A stretch of DNA of 64,000 bases. Origin: Cylicocyclus nassatus (taxonomy: Eukaryota; Nematoda; Chromadorea; Rhabditida; Strongylidae). The notes below the pieces were generated by a model. That model did no database searches. It saw only the letters and a list, made by a program, of their open reading frames with translations, and was not told where the DNA came from. Location: assembly GCA_958299035.1 (NCBI GenBank), contig CATQJL010000305.1, positions 63,522,127-63,586,126 on the forward strand, in the 5' to 3' direction. A program made the position numbers and the translations under genes. Shown here piece by piece: positions 35,759 to 46,572 of this stretch; the first letter of the stretch is position 1; every line of letters starts with the position of its first letter.

Positions 35759-36024
35759 CAAACAAAAATAGACTTCACATATTCGAAAGCTAACGTGAGC
35801 TACTAAACAGTAGCCTCAACACCATCCCGCGATGCTATATAAATAAACCTCCAATCAGTTTATGGCAGCTATTGCGACAGCTTATTACTATATAAACAAA
35901 TATAGTCTTGAACGGAGTGTTTAAAGGCCACTTGTAGACGAAATCTGCGCGGTGTTCCTAAGACAGCTTGTTGTAGAACATTTCAAAACTGCGGAAAAGT
36001 TATGTGGCGAAAGTTGAAGGCACA

Positions 36025-36795
36025 TTAACAGCAGCAGACGTTGCTGATAATGCAGCATGACACACAGCAGCATTGTGAAGATGGGGTGCCGCCAGATAAG
36101 GCACTGGTGACAGCTGGAGCAGCAGCGTAACTAGTGGATGCAGCGGGAGCGGCGTAGCTGGTGGCGGCTGGTGCAGTATAGCCATTTGAAACTGCGGGAG
36201 CAGCATAGCCATTCGAAACTGCGGGAGCAGCATAAGATGCAGCATAGCCATTCGAAACTGCGGGAGCAGCATAGCCATTTGAAACTGCGGGAGCAGCATA
36301 AGATGCAGCATAGCCATTCGAAACTGCGGGAGCAGCATAGCCATTTGAGACTGCAGGAGCAGCATAAGATCCCGCAGGAGCTGCGTAAGATATAGTAGCC
36401 GCAGGTGCAGCGTAAGACACGGAGGTGGCTGGGGCAGCATAGCCATTCGAAACTGCGGGAGCAGCGTAAGATGTAGCAGCTGGAGCTGCATAGCTTGTAG
36501 GAGCAGCAGGAGCAGCGTAAGATGTAGCAGCCGGAGCTGCATAGCTTGTAGGAGCAGCAGGAGCAGCGTAAGATGTAGCAGCCGCGGGTGCAGCGTAGCT
36601 CGTTGCTGCAGTCGGAGCAGCCGCAGAGATGCCACTGCCACAGCCTGCGCCAGAGCCACTGCCTCCAGTAGTACAGCACATAATACCAATACATTGCCTC
36701 TTGGTTCGTGATGTCTTGTCTTTGAGCACTTTTCCACAGGCGGGGGTGAAGTTGCAGATGAGCAGAACAGCAACGAGACAAGCAGCTGTCTTCAT
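36025..36795 (-). CDS. Secreted Ala-Pro-Tyr repeat protein with cysteine clusters (copy B)
   Basis: A 256-residue intact frame. The start ATG (36793-36795) follows TTTCAG by one base, as in A. Signal peptide 1-21, RTKR at 30-33, QCIGIMCC, then a Gly-Ser-rich patch and repeats of two types: SYAAPAA(P)T early and VSNGYAAPA in the second half, ending SSQCCCVSCCIISNVCCC. It is nearly identical to gene C; it has one extra 17-residue SYAAPAAPT-type unit near the front. The antisense and other frames are also open because the repeat is codon-biased; the signal peptide, splice site and conserved Cys identify the true frame. Likely exported and structural or ligand-free; function unknown. It lies in the left arm of the inverted duplication, with the shared promoter region at 36800-37500. 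Confidence 0.85.
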   Translation of the reverse strand: MKTAACLVAVLLICNFTPACGKVLKDKTSRTKRQCIGIMCCTTGGSGSGAGCGSGISAAAPTAATSYAAPAAATSYAAPAAPTSYAAPAATSYAAPAAPTSYAAPAATSYAAPAVSNGYAAPATSVSYAAPAATISYAAPAGSYAAPAVSNGYAAPAVSNGYAASYAAPAVSNGYAAPAVSNGYAASYAAPAVSNGYAAPAVSNGYTAPAATSYAAPAASTSYAAAPAVTSALSGGTPSSQCCCVSCCIISNVCCC

Positions 36796-37720
36796 CCTGA
36801 AATTTGAAAATTATTGTCACCAAACTCCAAGATTGCTGAAGAAATTTGACTCATGCGTTTTAAAAAAACATCAATTTTCTTTCATCCGATTTGGCAATTA
36901 TTGATCGATTTTATTTGCAGCTCATGCAAGTAGGTCTTGCATACAATAGTGCAGAAAAAAATCGTTGAAATACGTGTCTGCAGAAAACCCGTCGTACAGT
37001 ATTATACATCACTTCATTACACCATTACTATATGATGCATGTCATACTTGCATTGAGAAATGTAGAGGATAAGCCAGGCTTACATGTGAGTGCTTGTAGA
37101 CGTGACCATAGCGATGAGGAGATTGCAGTTTCTCTCTACTTTATATATTTCATCTATTTGTTCTCCAATCAATGACAGAAGTGTAAATAATAAATTACCA
37201 CTGGATAAAGGAATTTTTTATGACTAGATCAGCGCCTTGACGAAAAATGATTGTATGTGATTTGTTTATTCAGTAATCAACTCTTCTCTACCAACGTAAA
37301 ATTTTTCGTTTTTCTTTGTTCGTAAGCAACTCTTCTCTACTAACGTAAATTTATCATGAGAGTCTAACACTCTAACATAATCTTTTAGAGTCATCAATCA
37401 ATTTTTGCTTAGCGGGAAAAGCTTTCAAGTGCAATAGAGCAGACGGCTTAAGAATTACATTAGAAAAGCTTGAGATTCATTATATTAGCATAAGAAAAAT
37501 TAAAATTTTTAGCCGTCCGAAGTCTACATCGTTACTAAATTTAGAAGGAAGCAACAAAGCCGCCATAGGTACAGTGTCTACGGTTTGCCCTATGAGTGAA
37601 AAACGACGACACCCTGGTCCATCTTGAATTTGCGATTACGAATTGGCTAGTAGGCCAAGTGCAAGTGAAATCTGGCAAATTTTGCAGTCTGCAAGATGTC
37701 AGAGGCTCTTCCCCCTTATA

Positions 37721-38811
37721 CAAGGTGTCCCAAAAAATTCTACTCACTGTTTGATTGTAAATAACTCTCTTCTAATGAGTTTCAGGAAGCTTAGGTACCA
37801 TTTTGTAGAGCGAGGTTCAACTTAGATTTACGGTATAGAGCGAATCACTGATCTCTCTTCATTACTGTAGGATTACGGTAGAAACTTCAAAGAGGATTTT
37901 GAGCCATGAAAGGCCATATTTTGCCTCAGAAAGGAAAACAGCCCGGAAGCTTTCACACTAGACTAATTGGAGTTGTTGATTCTAGCTGTAAAGTTCCCAA
38001 CTTATTATAGTTTTTCATTGAAGAGTTATGCGGGGTAAGAGGTAGCGGCCATTTTTTCAATGTTCCTAAGAAGTGTGGTCACACCATTTAGAAAGCTTCG
38101 CAATTTTGTGAATAGTTGACTATCGAACTCAGCGTCCATAAAAACCCTGATACACAAGTTTTCACTTTTTTTTTGAAATTTTCTAAAACTGCAGTTTTTT
38201 CCACATTGACACCACATGTTTCAAGTTACTACTGTAATCCTACAGTAATGAAGAGCGATCGGTGATTCGCTCAAATCTGAGTTGAATCTCGCTCTACGAA
38301 ATGGTACCTAAAGCTTCCTGAAACACTTTATTACAAGAGAGTTATCTATATATAAATAAAACTCAATCTCTGTAAATTTGTTCGTATGTAAGTATGTGGC
38401 TTATAGACTCCTTTGTTTGTGAACCGATGAGGCTGAAATTTGCTCCCATATAAATGAGGCCAGGCGCAGAAGATAGGCTACTTTTTGCGACGATTTACTG
38501 GGTCCTTCTATCGATTTATTGATTTGCTTACTCACATATAGGGGAATAAACTTATCAATCATTCCTGGATCATAGTTGGGTAAGCAGGGAGGTAAAGATC
38601 ATTTATATTTTGCGGCGAGGAGGATCCGGTTCTTCGAGTCAGCGGGATATGTTGCGGAAGCGCTTCTTCAGATATGCATAAGGAATGTGAGTAACGCTTT
38701 TGGATTCTAATACTTTCCACCGGTCATTAGAGCCCGCTTCCCGGACAGGACCGGGGATGCCATCTAGTTTATAATACAATCAAACAGTGAGTACATTTTT
38801 GGGACACCTTG
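37721..38811. mobile_element. Palindromic CAAGGTGTCCC element (TA target), left arm
   Basis: TIR CAAGGTGTCCCAAAAA at 37721 and its inverse at 38811, flanked by TA. Arms include CTCACTGTTTGATTGT, GGTACCATTTTGTAGAGCGA and CTACCGTAATCCTACAGTAA-type blocks. It contains the Helitron 38345-38767. Tc1/mariner-like by target, no transposase. Orthologous copy at 60651-62019. Confidence 0.7.
38345..38767 (+). mobile_element. Non-autonomous Helitron with empty site in the other arm
   Basis: Starts TCTATATATAAATAAAACTC after A38344 and ends CTAG before T38768. A hairpin CCCGG-ACAGGA-CCGGG lies about ten bases before CTAG. The right arm of the inverted duplication has the uninterrupted target AAA/TAACTC at 60694/60695, with no duplicated bases. 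423 bp, non-coding. Confidence 0.9.
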
Positions 38812-40254
38812 TATAATAGAAATTAGAGTCATTAGAGTTGCGGATTACTACTTTTTTAAATAAACAAGCTGTTTTATTTGTAAGTTGTGCAACACGAGGT
38901 TTCGGCAGCGCCTTTATTAACAGAGCTCTTCTGCCCAATGGCCTGACGTTTCGAGCAATCGTCGTCTTCAGTGGCCTAAATTGGCAAAGAGAACAATCAA
39001 GCTACTGACTGATCAAACTGTTTTTGTTTTCGTAGCAAACTTAGGGTACCCCCTACAAAAGACTACTAAAGACCCGCCTAAGTCAAAATCCAGGCATTTA
39101 AGCCCCAAAAATCAAAATATATCAACACTTTAAGAATCGGACCTCCTTTCAGAAAATTCCTACAAACCTCCAGCTTGGTCATCGTACAGTCGACACATAG
39201 TATTATCCAAACTATACATTTGGTAGATTTTTTTAAGTCTTAAAAAGGAGAAATCAAAAGGGTTCGAAAATGCAAAAATGCCACTTTCTTCGGTTTTCAA
39301 TATTGAATTTGGTATTTCTCAATTACCAGAGCGCATACGGAGGTAAAATTTCAAAGTTATGATTACTAAGGTTTGCAGTATTGACTAGCTGGAAGTGGAG
39401 CCTGCCGTTTTTGGACTGCATTTTTTCCCGCTTTCTTTGCGAGAAAACATGACAAATGCATATTTGATTATTACTATGTGTACACTGTATATTGACTAAG
39501 TTGGAAGTTTCTTGCTAAAATCCAGTTCTCATGTGATAAAATTTTTTTGATTTAGGCTACAAACTTTACCTAGATCACGGCTTGGGCGGATCTTTGGTGG
39601 TCATCCTGTAGAGCTTGCTTAGCTCTATCGAATGATACCCTGAATCTGCAAGGAAAACAAAAACGCTTAATTTATTTAAAAAAGGGACTTACTTTTGGGA
39701 CAACCCGATAGAAATATTGCACATTGTTCTCTACTTTCTTCAAATGCTTTAGATTCGTTGAAATTCCTCGCATTCTGGTCATATCAGACCTATAAACTGG
39801 TGGTGATCATACCGATTGGGAGCGGATAATCAACAAAGACTGTCCCTAATCTGCATGCGTATCAATAAACACTCTGAGGAACATGATTGAAATGGCGTTC
39901 ATAGTTATTCATAGTTTATCAACGACATGTGTTACTGTACGCATGCCTTATATGATCTTGACCTCGGAAAGTTTATGCTCCTTCGTAAATGCAACTCATT
40001 TATAATCATTGTGCCTGAGGGTTGCTTTCTGAACGATTCTATAATATTTCCAGGATCGTGTCTTAAAAAGCCATATCTGTGCTTTCTCACTTTTAGGTAG
40101 CAGTAAGCGTTCACTTACGACACTTATGTCGTTTATTTACTTTTATTGGTTTGCTTTTTTCTTGGTTTTATTTTCTTTATTGATACACTGTGACTTAGTT
40201 ATTGTTTTGAATAACATTGCGCAACAAGCCACACATGTCAGCTAGCGCAATCAA

Positions 40255-40695
40255 GCAAGGAAAGGACTGTCAGTTGAGGTGAGCTTTGAGATAAGATGGA
40301 TATCATCTTGGAGGGCATAAGCGCTCCAAATTATCTTTATCTACGGAGCGCTCCCAGACAAGGAGTTATGAGCGTTTATCAAAGCAAAAATTTGTATCTG
40401 GCAACTGTATGATACCGCTCGTAATATTTCTCCTATACCTTAAACGCAGCAGTGGTATTTGTCAGTGCACTGCATGCGATAAATCCTCTTTCTTTCAGTA
40501 CAGCTTCACTCACCGCTGCCTTATTTGAGTTAGGGAAAACCGTTGATTCTAAGCCCCCATAGCCTTTCGCTCAGAAACGCTCCGCAGATAAGGAAGGAGA
40601 TTTGAAATTAGCGCTTTATGTCTTCCCGGAAGCTATGCAATCAATCTCAAATCCTACTTTGACCAAGTATTCGCTCTTGATGCCAAAGTGCAGCG
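40255..40695. mobile_element. Palindromic CAAGG-family MITE, left-arm copy
   Basis: Inverted blocks: GGAGCGCTCCCAGACAAGG / CGCTCAGAAACGCTCCGCAG and CATAACTC-type sequence around an inner loop. The left end AGCAAGGAAAGGACTG resembles the CAAGGAAAGG ends of this family; the other end is not clean. The equivalent copy is at about 58580-59030, so insertion predates the arm duplication. Confidence 0.5.
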
Positions 40696-41056
40696 GGTCA
40701 GATTTTTACCGTCGAGCAGATGTGGGTCACTTATAAATTCACACTGGTGGGGACTCTCAAATTTATTTTGGTTTCTTGTCGTTATTCTTTCTTGTGAAAC
40801 TGCTCTTCTACGTTATAGTGAAGTGAACGGGTTCCGATGTGTCTGATTTGATCTGTCTCCCTTCTCGTTGTTCCACGGTGCAGGGTTGGTCGAACCATCG
40901 TGAACCACCAACTTTCTCGATGTATCTCCCGTTAGGAAGTTCATTCATTTTTGCCATAGTGAGCATTTGCTAGTTAACCATTCATTTACGAAACAAACTT
41001 TCGGACAAAACCTGACACAGTGCGCTTCAGCAGCAAATGCGGTACTTAACTACTTA

Positions 41057-41520
41057 CAAGGAAAGTGTGTTTAGTCGAAGTGGCCTTTCCAGATGATACC
41101 CACACTGCTTTGAAGAGCATTACGCGGTGATTCCAAATCCTCCTTCCAAATCTGCTCAGCGCCTCTGGGCGCCGAGTTATGGGTGTTTTTCAGGCAAAAA
41201 AATTGGACGCAAAACTTCAACGAAATCGCCCAAATTTGCTCAAATGGTTCACTGTCAAGTATCAGAGCCGTTTATGCAATGGATACATTTTGTCTAATAT
41301 GCTAATACTAAACATTGCTTTATCTGAGCGCTGGAAAGATTGTAACAATCGATTTTACCTAAATTTTGCATTCATTTTTCGCTATTAAAAACGGTCATAA
41401 CTTGGCGTCCAGAGGCGCTGAGCAGATTTGGAAGGCAGATTTGGAATCACCGCTTAATGCTCTTCAAAGCAGTATGTGTCTCATCTGGAAAGGCCACTTC
41501 GACCAAACGCGCTTCCCTTG
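41057..41520. mobile_element. 464-bp CAAGG-family MITE, TSD TTA, absent from the other arm
   Basis: CAAGGAAAGTGTGTTTAGTC at 41057 and its partner ending CTTCCCTTG at 41520, flanked by TTA (41054-41056, 41521-41523). The right arm reads straight through the site (TAA 57610-57612). Two inner CAAATCTGCTCAGCGCCTCTG-type inverted blocks. Non-coding. Confidence 0.85.
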
Positions 41521-41868
41521 TTAGATACTCAAATAGCCAATCTCCCCATGGCGTGCGGCCCCAGCATAAAAGTTTCCAATTGTCCCTGTCCCTCGCTTTA
41601 GACATCCAAGATCTCTTCGGTAGACATCGATGGCTGCGTTTACCAGTTCCAGGTGCGAAGATCATATCCGGCTGATTTCTCAGCTGCCATCTGTTCCACG
41701 AATACATCTGCCTTAGTTGGAGGTATTCCCCGCGGACTTTCGCTTCGCGAGGAATCGAAGAAATCCACTCCAATGTTCACAGTGTCAAGTCAATCTGTCG
41801 TCTGTTCCTCTCATAATGTGACTCATCAATTCCCCTTCGCAACATATTCCGCCTTCCAATGTTTGTCA
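41521..41868 (-). pseudogene. RTE LINE 3' fragment (RT C-terminal end)
   Basis: Minus-strand frame with VRGEYLQLRQMYSWN, NQPDMIFAPGTGKR and SKARDRDNWKLLCWG, the C-terminus of the same RTE family as 55270-57605. It is a partner of 57285-57600 in the inverted duplication. Only the tail is present. Confidence 0.7.
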
Positions 41869-41999
41869 GAATTGTGAATACGCCCTCAAAAACTGGTGGG
41901 AAGTTATGTAGTGAAATCAGCACGCCTAAAAACTTTGCTACACAAATTTTGAGATCTCTTCGAAATCATTTCATCAAAAAGCTTATTCCACAGTGACGC

Positions 42000-42175
42000 T
42001 GTATGCTGACACATACCGTGATCCTACAGTAACGAAGAGTGATTGGTGATTCGCTTCATACTGCAAATCTAAGTCTATCCTCTCTCTACAGAATGGTACC
42101 TCAAGCTCGGCAAAAGACATGAAAGCAAGAGAGCTATTAACGATCAAACAGTGTGCACATCTTTTTGGGACACTT

Positions 42176-42224
<49 letters not shown>
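42000..42224. repeat. Half of a GTGTCCC palindromic element running into a (TA)n tract
   Basis: 42000-42175 is one arm of the CAGGTGTCCC family (GATCCTACAGTAACGAAG; CAAACAGTGTGCACATC; TTTTTGGGACACTTTGTA). It ends in about 45 bp of pure TA, after which the mariner-like TIR starts. Confidence 0.6.
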
Positions 42225-42227
<3 letters not shown>

Positions 42228-43865
42228 GTTGGTCCGAAAATTCTTGCGCATCATTTTCAAAAAAACATATCTTCCTTGCCACTGGATGGATTTTCTTGAT
42301 TTTAATTTGTTTGAAAGAGAAAGCCTTTCTCTTTACAACAGTGCCTTTGCTGTGAAGCGGCGTCATAAAGTTCCAATGCTAGAAGCAATTGAATGAAATC
42401 AGTCAAGATCGGCATTTTTCAAGCTGGATCACAAAAAATTCTGGAAGTATTTTTATTTGATAGAGAAAATTTTGCGCATTACGTGGTGCCGTTTTCATGA
42501 ATTAAAACGAAGTAGATCGAGAGTTAGAAGCAAATAAAGAAAATTTCTTCAGTTTTGCAATTCTTTATCACGCGCAAAAAAGCTTAAAAACGTCACAGAA
42601 AAGGCGAAAAAGTCATAAACATGGGTTTTGTGACCTTCCCTCTCTAGATGAGCGAGAATCGTGCCAATCGGAAGCAATTTTGATTTTTGTGATTTAATCG
42701 GATTTCCGGGTCTGCGTTTTTCATGAAAATGAAAATTGCTCCCGATTGGCGCGATTTTCGCTCAGCTACATAGGGAAGGTCAAAAAATCCATGTTTATAA
42801 CTTTTTCGCCTATTCTGTGACGTTTTCAAGCTTTTTTGATCAAGCTCAAAAATTGCAAAATTGAAGAAATTCTCTTTATTTGCTTCTAACTGTCGATCCG
42901 CTTCGTTTTAATAACAGGTGTCCCAAAAAGATGTGCACACTGTTTGATTGTAAATAACTCTTTTGTAGTGAAGTGTTTCGAGAAGCTTCAGGTACCATTT
43001 TGTAGAGCGAGGTTCAACTTAGATTTACAGTGTAGAGCGGATCGCCGATCTCTCATTCTTACTGTAGGATTACGGTAGAAACTTTGAAGAGGGTTTGAGC
43101 CATGAAAGGCCATATTTTGTTCCAAAAAAGAAACCAAAACAATCTGAAAACTCTCACACTGGGCTAAATAGAGTTGCTGATTCTAATTGTGAAGTTCGCA
43201 ACTCTTCATAATGCTTCATTAAAAAATTATGCGAGGTAAGCAGCAGCAGACGTTTTTTAAGTGTACCTAAAAAAGTGCGGTTACACCGTTTAGAAAGCTT
43301 CTCAACCTTTTTAAGAGTTGGGTATTGAACTCCGGATCCATAAAAACCCTATTACACAAATTTCCACATTTTTTTGAAAATTTTTGAAACGGCCCCTTTT
43401 TTCACAGTGACACCATATGTTTGAAGTTTCTACCGTACTCCTACAGTAAGAATGAACGACCGGCGATTCGCTCTACACTGTAAGTCTAAGTTGAACCTCG
43501 CTCTACAAAATGGTACCTAAAGCTTCTCGAAACATTCCACTACAAGAGAGTTATTTACAATCAAACAGTGTGCACATCTTTTTGGGACACTCTGTATATG
43601 AAACACTGTAATGCGCAAAATTTTCTCTATCAAATAAAAATCTTCCAGAATTTTTCGTGATCCAGCTTGAAAATTGCCGATCTTGACTGATTTCATTCAA
43701 TTGCTTCTAGCATTGGAACTTTATGACGCCGCTTCACAGCAAAGGCACTGTTGTAAAGAGAAAGGCTTTTTCTTTTGAACAAATTAAAATCAAGAAAATC
43801 CATCCAGTGGCAAGGAAGATATGTTTTTTTGAAAATGATGCGCAAGAACTTTCGGACCAACCTAA
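42224..43865. mobile_element. Mariner-like palindromic element, non-autonomous
   Basis: TIR TTAGGTTGGTCCGAAAATTC at 42224 and the inverse at 43865 (CGGACCAACCTAA), with arms of about 250 bp and TA on both sides. The TTAGGTTG start is typical of mariner termini. The centre around 42530-42900 is itself a palindrome. No transposase (no mariner D,D34D frame) is present. It is split by the 42914-43594 element. Confidence 0.75.
42914..43594. mobile_element. Palindromic ACAGGTGTCCC element nested in the mariner-like element
   Basis: ACAGGTGTCCCAAAAAGATG at the left, inverse at the right, arms of about 200 bp with CACACTGTTTGATTGTAAAT. It divides the mariner-like arms, which otherwise align across it. 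Same family as 37721-38811. Non-coding. Confidence 0.75.
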
Positions 43866-43874
43866 TATATATAT

Positions 43875-44224
43875 CAGTGGCGTACCGAGGAGGGGCGGGG
43901 GGGGGGGGGGGTCCGGGTCGCGAAAGTTTTTAAAGTTACTTATATGAGTCATAAAAATGTGCAAATGACTTATTTATACTTGCAAGTAATTAAAATAATT
44001 TTTTTAAATTTTTTAAAATTCAATTTAGCTCTATAAAAAAATTTTTTCGGGGGCGTGGCTGACCCACGCCCCCTTTTTCTAAAATTTTTGGTGTTATGGG
44101 CCCGCGAAAATTTTGAGAAGCGTACCAATAATTTTTTCTGGGTGCGTGGCTGACGCCACGCATCTTCATCAGAAAATTTTTTTGCGCGCCCCCCTCCCGA
44201 GCCGAAATCCTGGGTACGCCACTG
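43875..44224. mobile_element. 350-bp hAT-like MITE with 8-bp TSD
   Basis: CAGTGGCGTACCGAGGA at 43875 and TCCTGGGTACGCCACTG at 44224 form the TIR; ATATATAT lies at 43867-43874 and 44225-44232. CAGTGGCG ends and 8-bp duplications mark hAT elements. It sits between two mariner-like ends. It has a run of about 16 G near its left end. Confidence 0.85.
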
Positions 44225-44231
44225 ATATATA

Positions 44232-45194
44232 TTAGGTCGTCCCAAAAGTATTTTCGCTTTTTTCAAACAATCGCCACGGTCCGCAGAACAAACATTCTTA
44301 GAAGAACTTGGAAGCATTCGATGCAATTTTTTATGCTCTTTCAAATGGTCATCTTTACATTGCAGTTTAATAAACGAGCTCTCAGAAAATTACCAAAACC
44401 TGCGACCCACGCCTTTTACCAAGGTCAAGTTTCCTATTCTTCTAAATTCTTGTATTGATTCTCCGAAGAAGCCCAAGTAACCTGCGGATAGAGCAAACGA
44501 AGTAGGACACAAAATAATTTCTTTCTCCTTCCCAGAGCTCTCTATAATTTTTTGACAAAATTTTAAGCAACGCTATCGAATTTTATCAGACCCATACCAG
44601 ATGCAGACTCGTCAAACTCTAAGAAACTCTCAGTTTTTGATACTTTTAAGGATAGATTAAAATTCATTACTAATTTCACAAGACGAATGAGCGTTTCCAG
44701 GTTCGAAATATCAGATTTATTTTTCGGGTACATCTTGAGGCGACAACAAAAACATGAATTTTGTCGATTTTGTCCTCTGAAAGTTTAGGAATCAGACACA
44801 AAAAACATGTCTCTGAAAGAGGAGAAGGGGCTGCATCGAATAACACCCGAGTTGCTTCCTGGGTGATGCTCTATGAGGTTTAAGTTGACGAAATATATCA
44901 TAGAACTGGATAGCATTAAAAAATATTTCTAAAAAATTCGTTAAGTAAGATTTGGAAGGGGTGGAAATTGTTTTGTATCCTACTTTGTTGCTATATTTGA
45001 AGATCACTTGAACTCCTTCGGGAAATTACTACAGGAATTTAGAAAAAGACCGGGGATTGACTATGGAAAAAAGTATGGGTTGCAGTTTTTGGTTATTATT
45101 TGAGAGCTCGTTTGTTAAACTGCAACGTAAAGATGACCGTTTGAAAGAGCATAGAAAACTGCATCAAATGATTCCAAGATTTTGTAAGAATGTT
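44232..45194. mobile_element. Second mariner-like palindromic element, right end lost
   Basis: Starts TTAGGTCGTCCCAAAAGTAT. The left arm (GCTCTTTCAAATGGTCATC, GAGCTCTCAG) is mirrored at 45105-45190. The outer ~50 bp of the right arm is missing; a hairpin begins there. No transposase. Confidence 0.65.
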
Positions 45195-45312
45195 TGAAGC
45201 TGTACAGCCTCGTTTTTTAGCTTTTGTATGATCCCTTGACGATCCCCGGTCGGCCGCCGGGGATCATCAAGGGATCATACAAGAAGCTGAAAAATACGGC
45301 TGTACAGCTTCA
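45195..45312. repeat. 118-bp near-perfect hairpin
   Basis: TGAAGCTGTACAGCC at 45195 mirrors GGCTGTACAGCTTCA at 45312; inner blocks TTGTATGATCCCTTGA / TCAAGGGATCATACAA and GATCCCCGG / CCGGGGATC meet at about 45252. One or two mismatches in total. It abuts the broken mariner-like arm. Confidence 0.85.
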
Positions 45313-46572
45313 CGCCCCTGTTTCGTATATTAATGGTGTAGGAATACTCGCGGATAGCCAGGCAGTGTGAAATTCAAACATCTAGAGTGGTAGTAGTCCA
45401 CTCGGCATGTTGGCTTAAGACATGACGGCGAGCTCGCAAACTTTATGGCAACCTCGTTTTTGGGCATGAGGTGCGCGAGTCTATGCTTTCTTGATAGAGA
45501 TTCGAAGCAATGTGAAGACAATCGCAAAACCATTGCACTTTTGGGATGGAACTTTCATGTGGCCAACAAGAGTCAGCATGTTAACCATTGAACTATACGT
45601 GTACGTTACGTCTCATTCCAGTAGGTCATTCAAGTTCACCAGTCACCTTCGCATTAACATGTTCATCAACATAGGTATCTACATTTGCACCGCTGAACTA
45701 GCCATTCGCTTCGGAGCGTTCTCTTCCAAGCTTTGTTTGCCAAATGACTTAAAGCAAACTGAACTAGTTAGCTGGTATAGCTGGTAGGAAGTTCCCGGAT
45801 TCTCCCAGATCGTGACAGTCGCGTACTGGTACTGGAGGGCTGGGGGGTGGGGAAGGGGGGGGGGGAGGGGAGAGGAGAGAAGTAAAGAGGTAGCGCGACG
45901 AGCATAGTCTCAGCTGCTGGCTGCTCATATTGTTAATGACCGAGAAGATTTTAACCAGTCCAAAGCGTGCATTCCAAGCTGATTAATCAGCAATAAGGTA
46001 GTGCAGTAATAAGTACGGTTAGTGCGATTTTAGATGTGAGTTTGTCTATACTGGGCCTTATTACTTCTGCTCAATGATAGATGATACTAAGGGTAGATGA
46101 TAATGATAAGGGTAGATAAAGCCGGCGAATTTATGTGATGTTTTCTACGTTCATCTTTCATGTATTGCACTCTCAGGTTCAGCGTGACGAGAATTATAAG
46201 CAAAAATGCGATTGTAGGGAAATGGGAAGAAGTGGCATGTGCCGATGAACAATCAATCTATTGCTGGTGAGGGATCTACTTGAATCATTTTACATGATCA
46301 TGTGTGTCATTGCACACACCGTGCATTTTGGCGTTTCCATCCTAAATTTTTAGAGGAATCTCCTCAGGTAAGTGATTTCGATGTGTCTTGAATGTTTTCT
46401 CTCCCTCCTAGCTACGAATCACCTCGAAATGAAATAAGCGACAGCAGTCGGTCAGTCTATTGCGTTTTTACGATTGCATTTCCAAGATGAGGACGCCAAA
46501 GATGGACGCTATGTGCGGGTGCACACATGATCATATGAAATGATTCGACTATACCAATTGCATCGCAAAGTA
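45313..46572. other. Non-coding stretch with a G-rich tract
   Basis: No gene recognised. Around 45840-45880 there is a purine run with several GGGG blocks that could form a quadruplex on the plus strand. Confidence 0.4.

Larger units (their letters stand above)
35695..41868. repeat. Left arm of a large inverted duplication
   Basis: This block is the reverse complement of 57285-64000 over almost its full length, gene B matching gene C, and the RTE 3' fragment at 41447-41868 matching 57285-57600. The homology still continues at the window's right edge, so the arm is longer than seen. Arm-specific insertions are 38345-38767 and 41057-41520. Confidence 0.9.

Noticed and set aside
36000..36823. 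Long open frames in the other frames of the SYAAPA genes (Leu/Met- and Cys-rich on the same strand, Gln/His-rich on the opposite strand), also at 28137-28750 and 62924-63565
   Set aside because: They arise from the repetitive GCN/CCN codons of the repeat. Only one frame has a signal peptide, a processing site and conserved Cys ends placed right after a splice acceptor.
42177..42224. Short frames of alternating Ile-Tyr around 42119-42396
   Set aside because: They are translations of the (TA)n microsatellite and the mariner-like TIR.
43723..43947. A possible mariner transposase fragment in the arms (frames with KIHPVARKICFF)
   Set aside because: Both arms encode it only as inverted-repeat mirror images; no D,D34D or WVPHEL-type motif is present.
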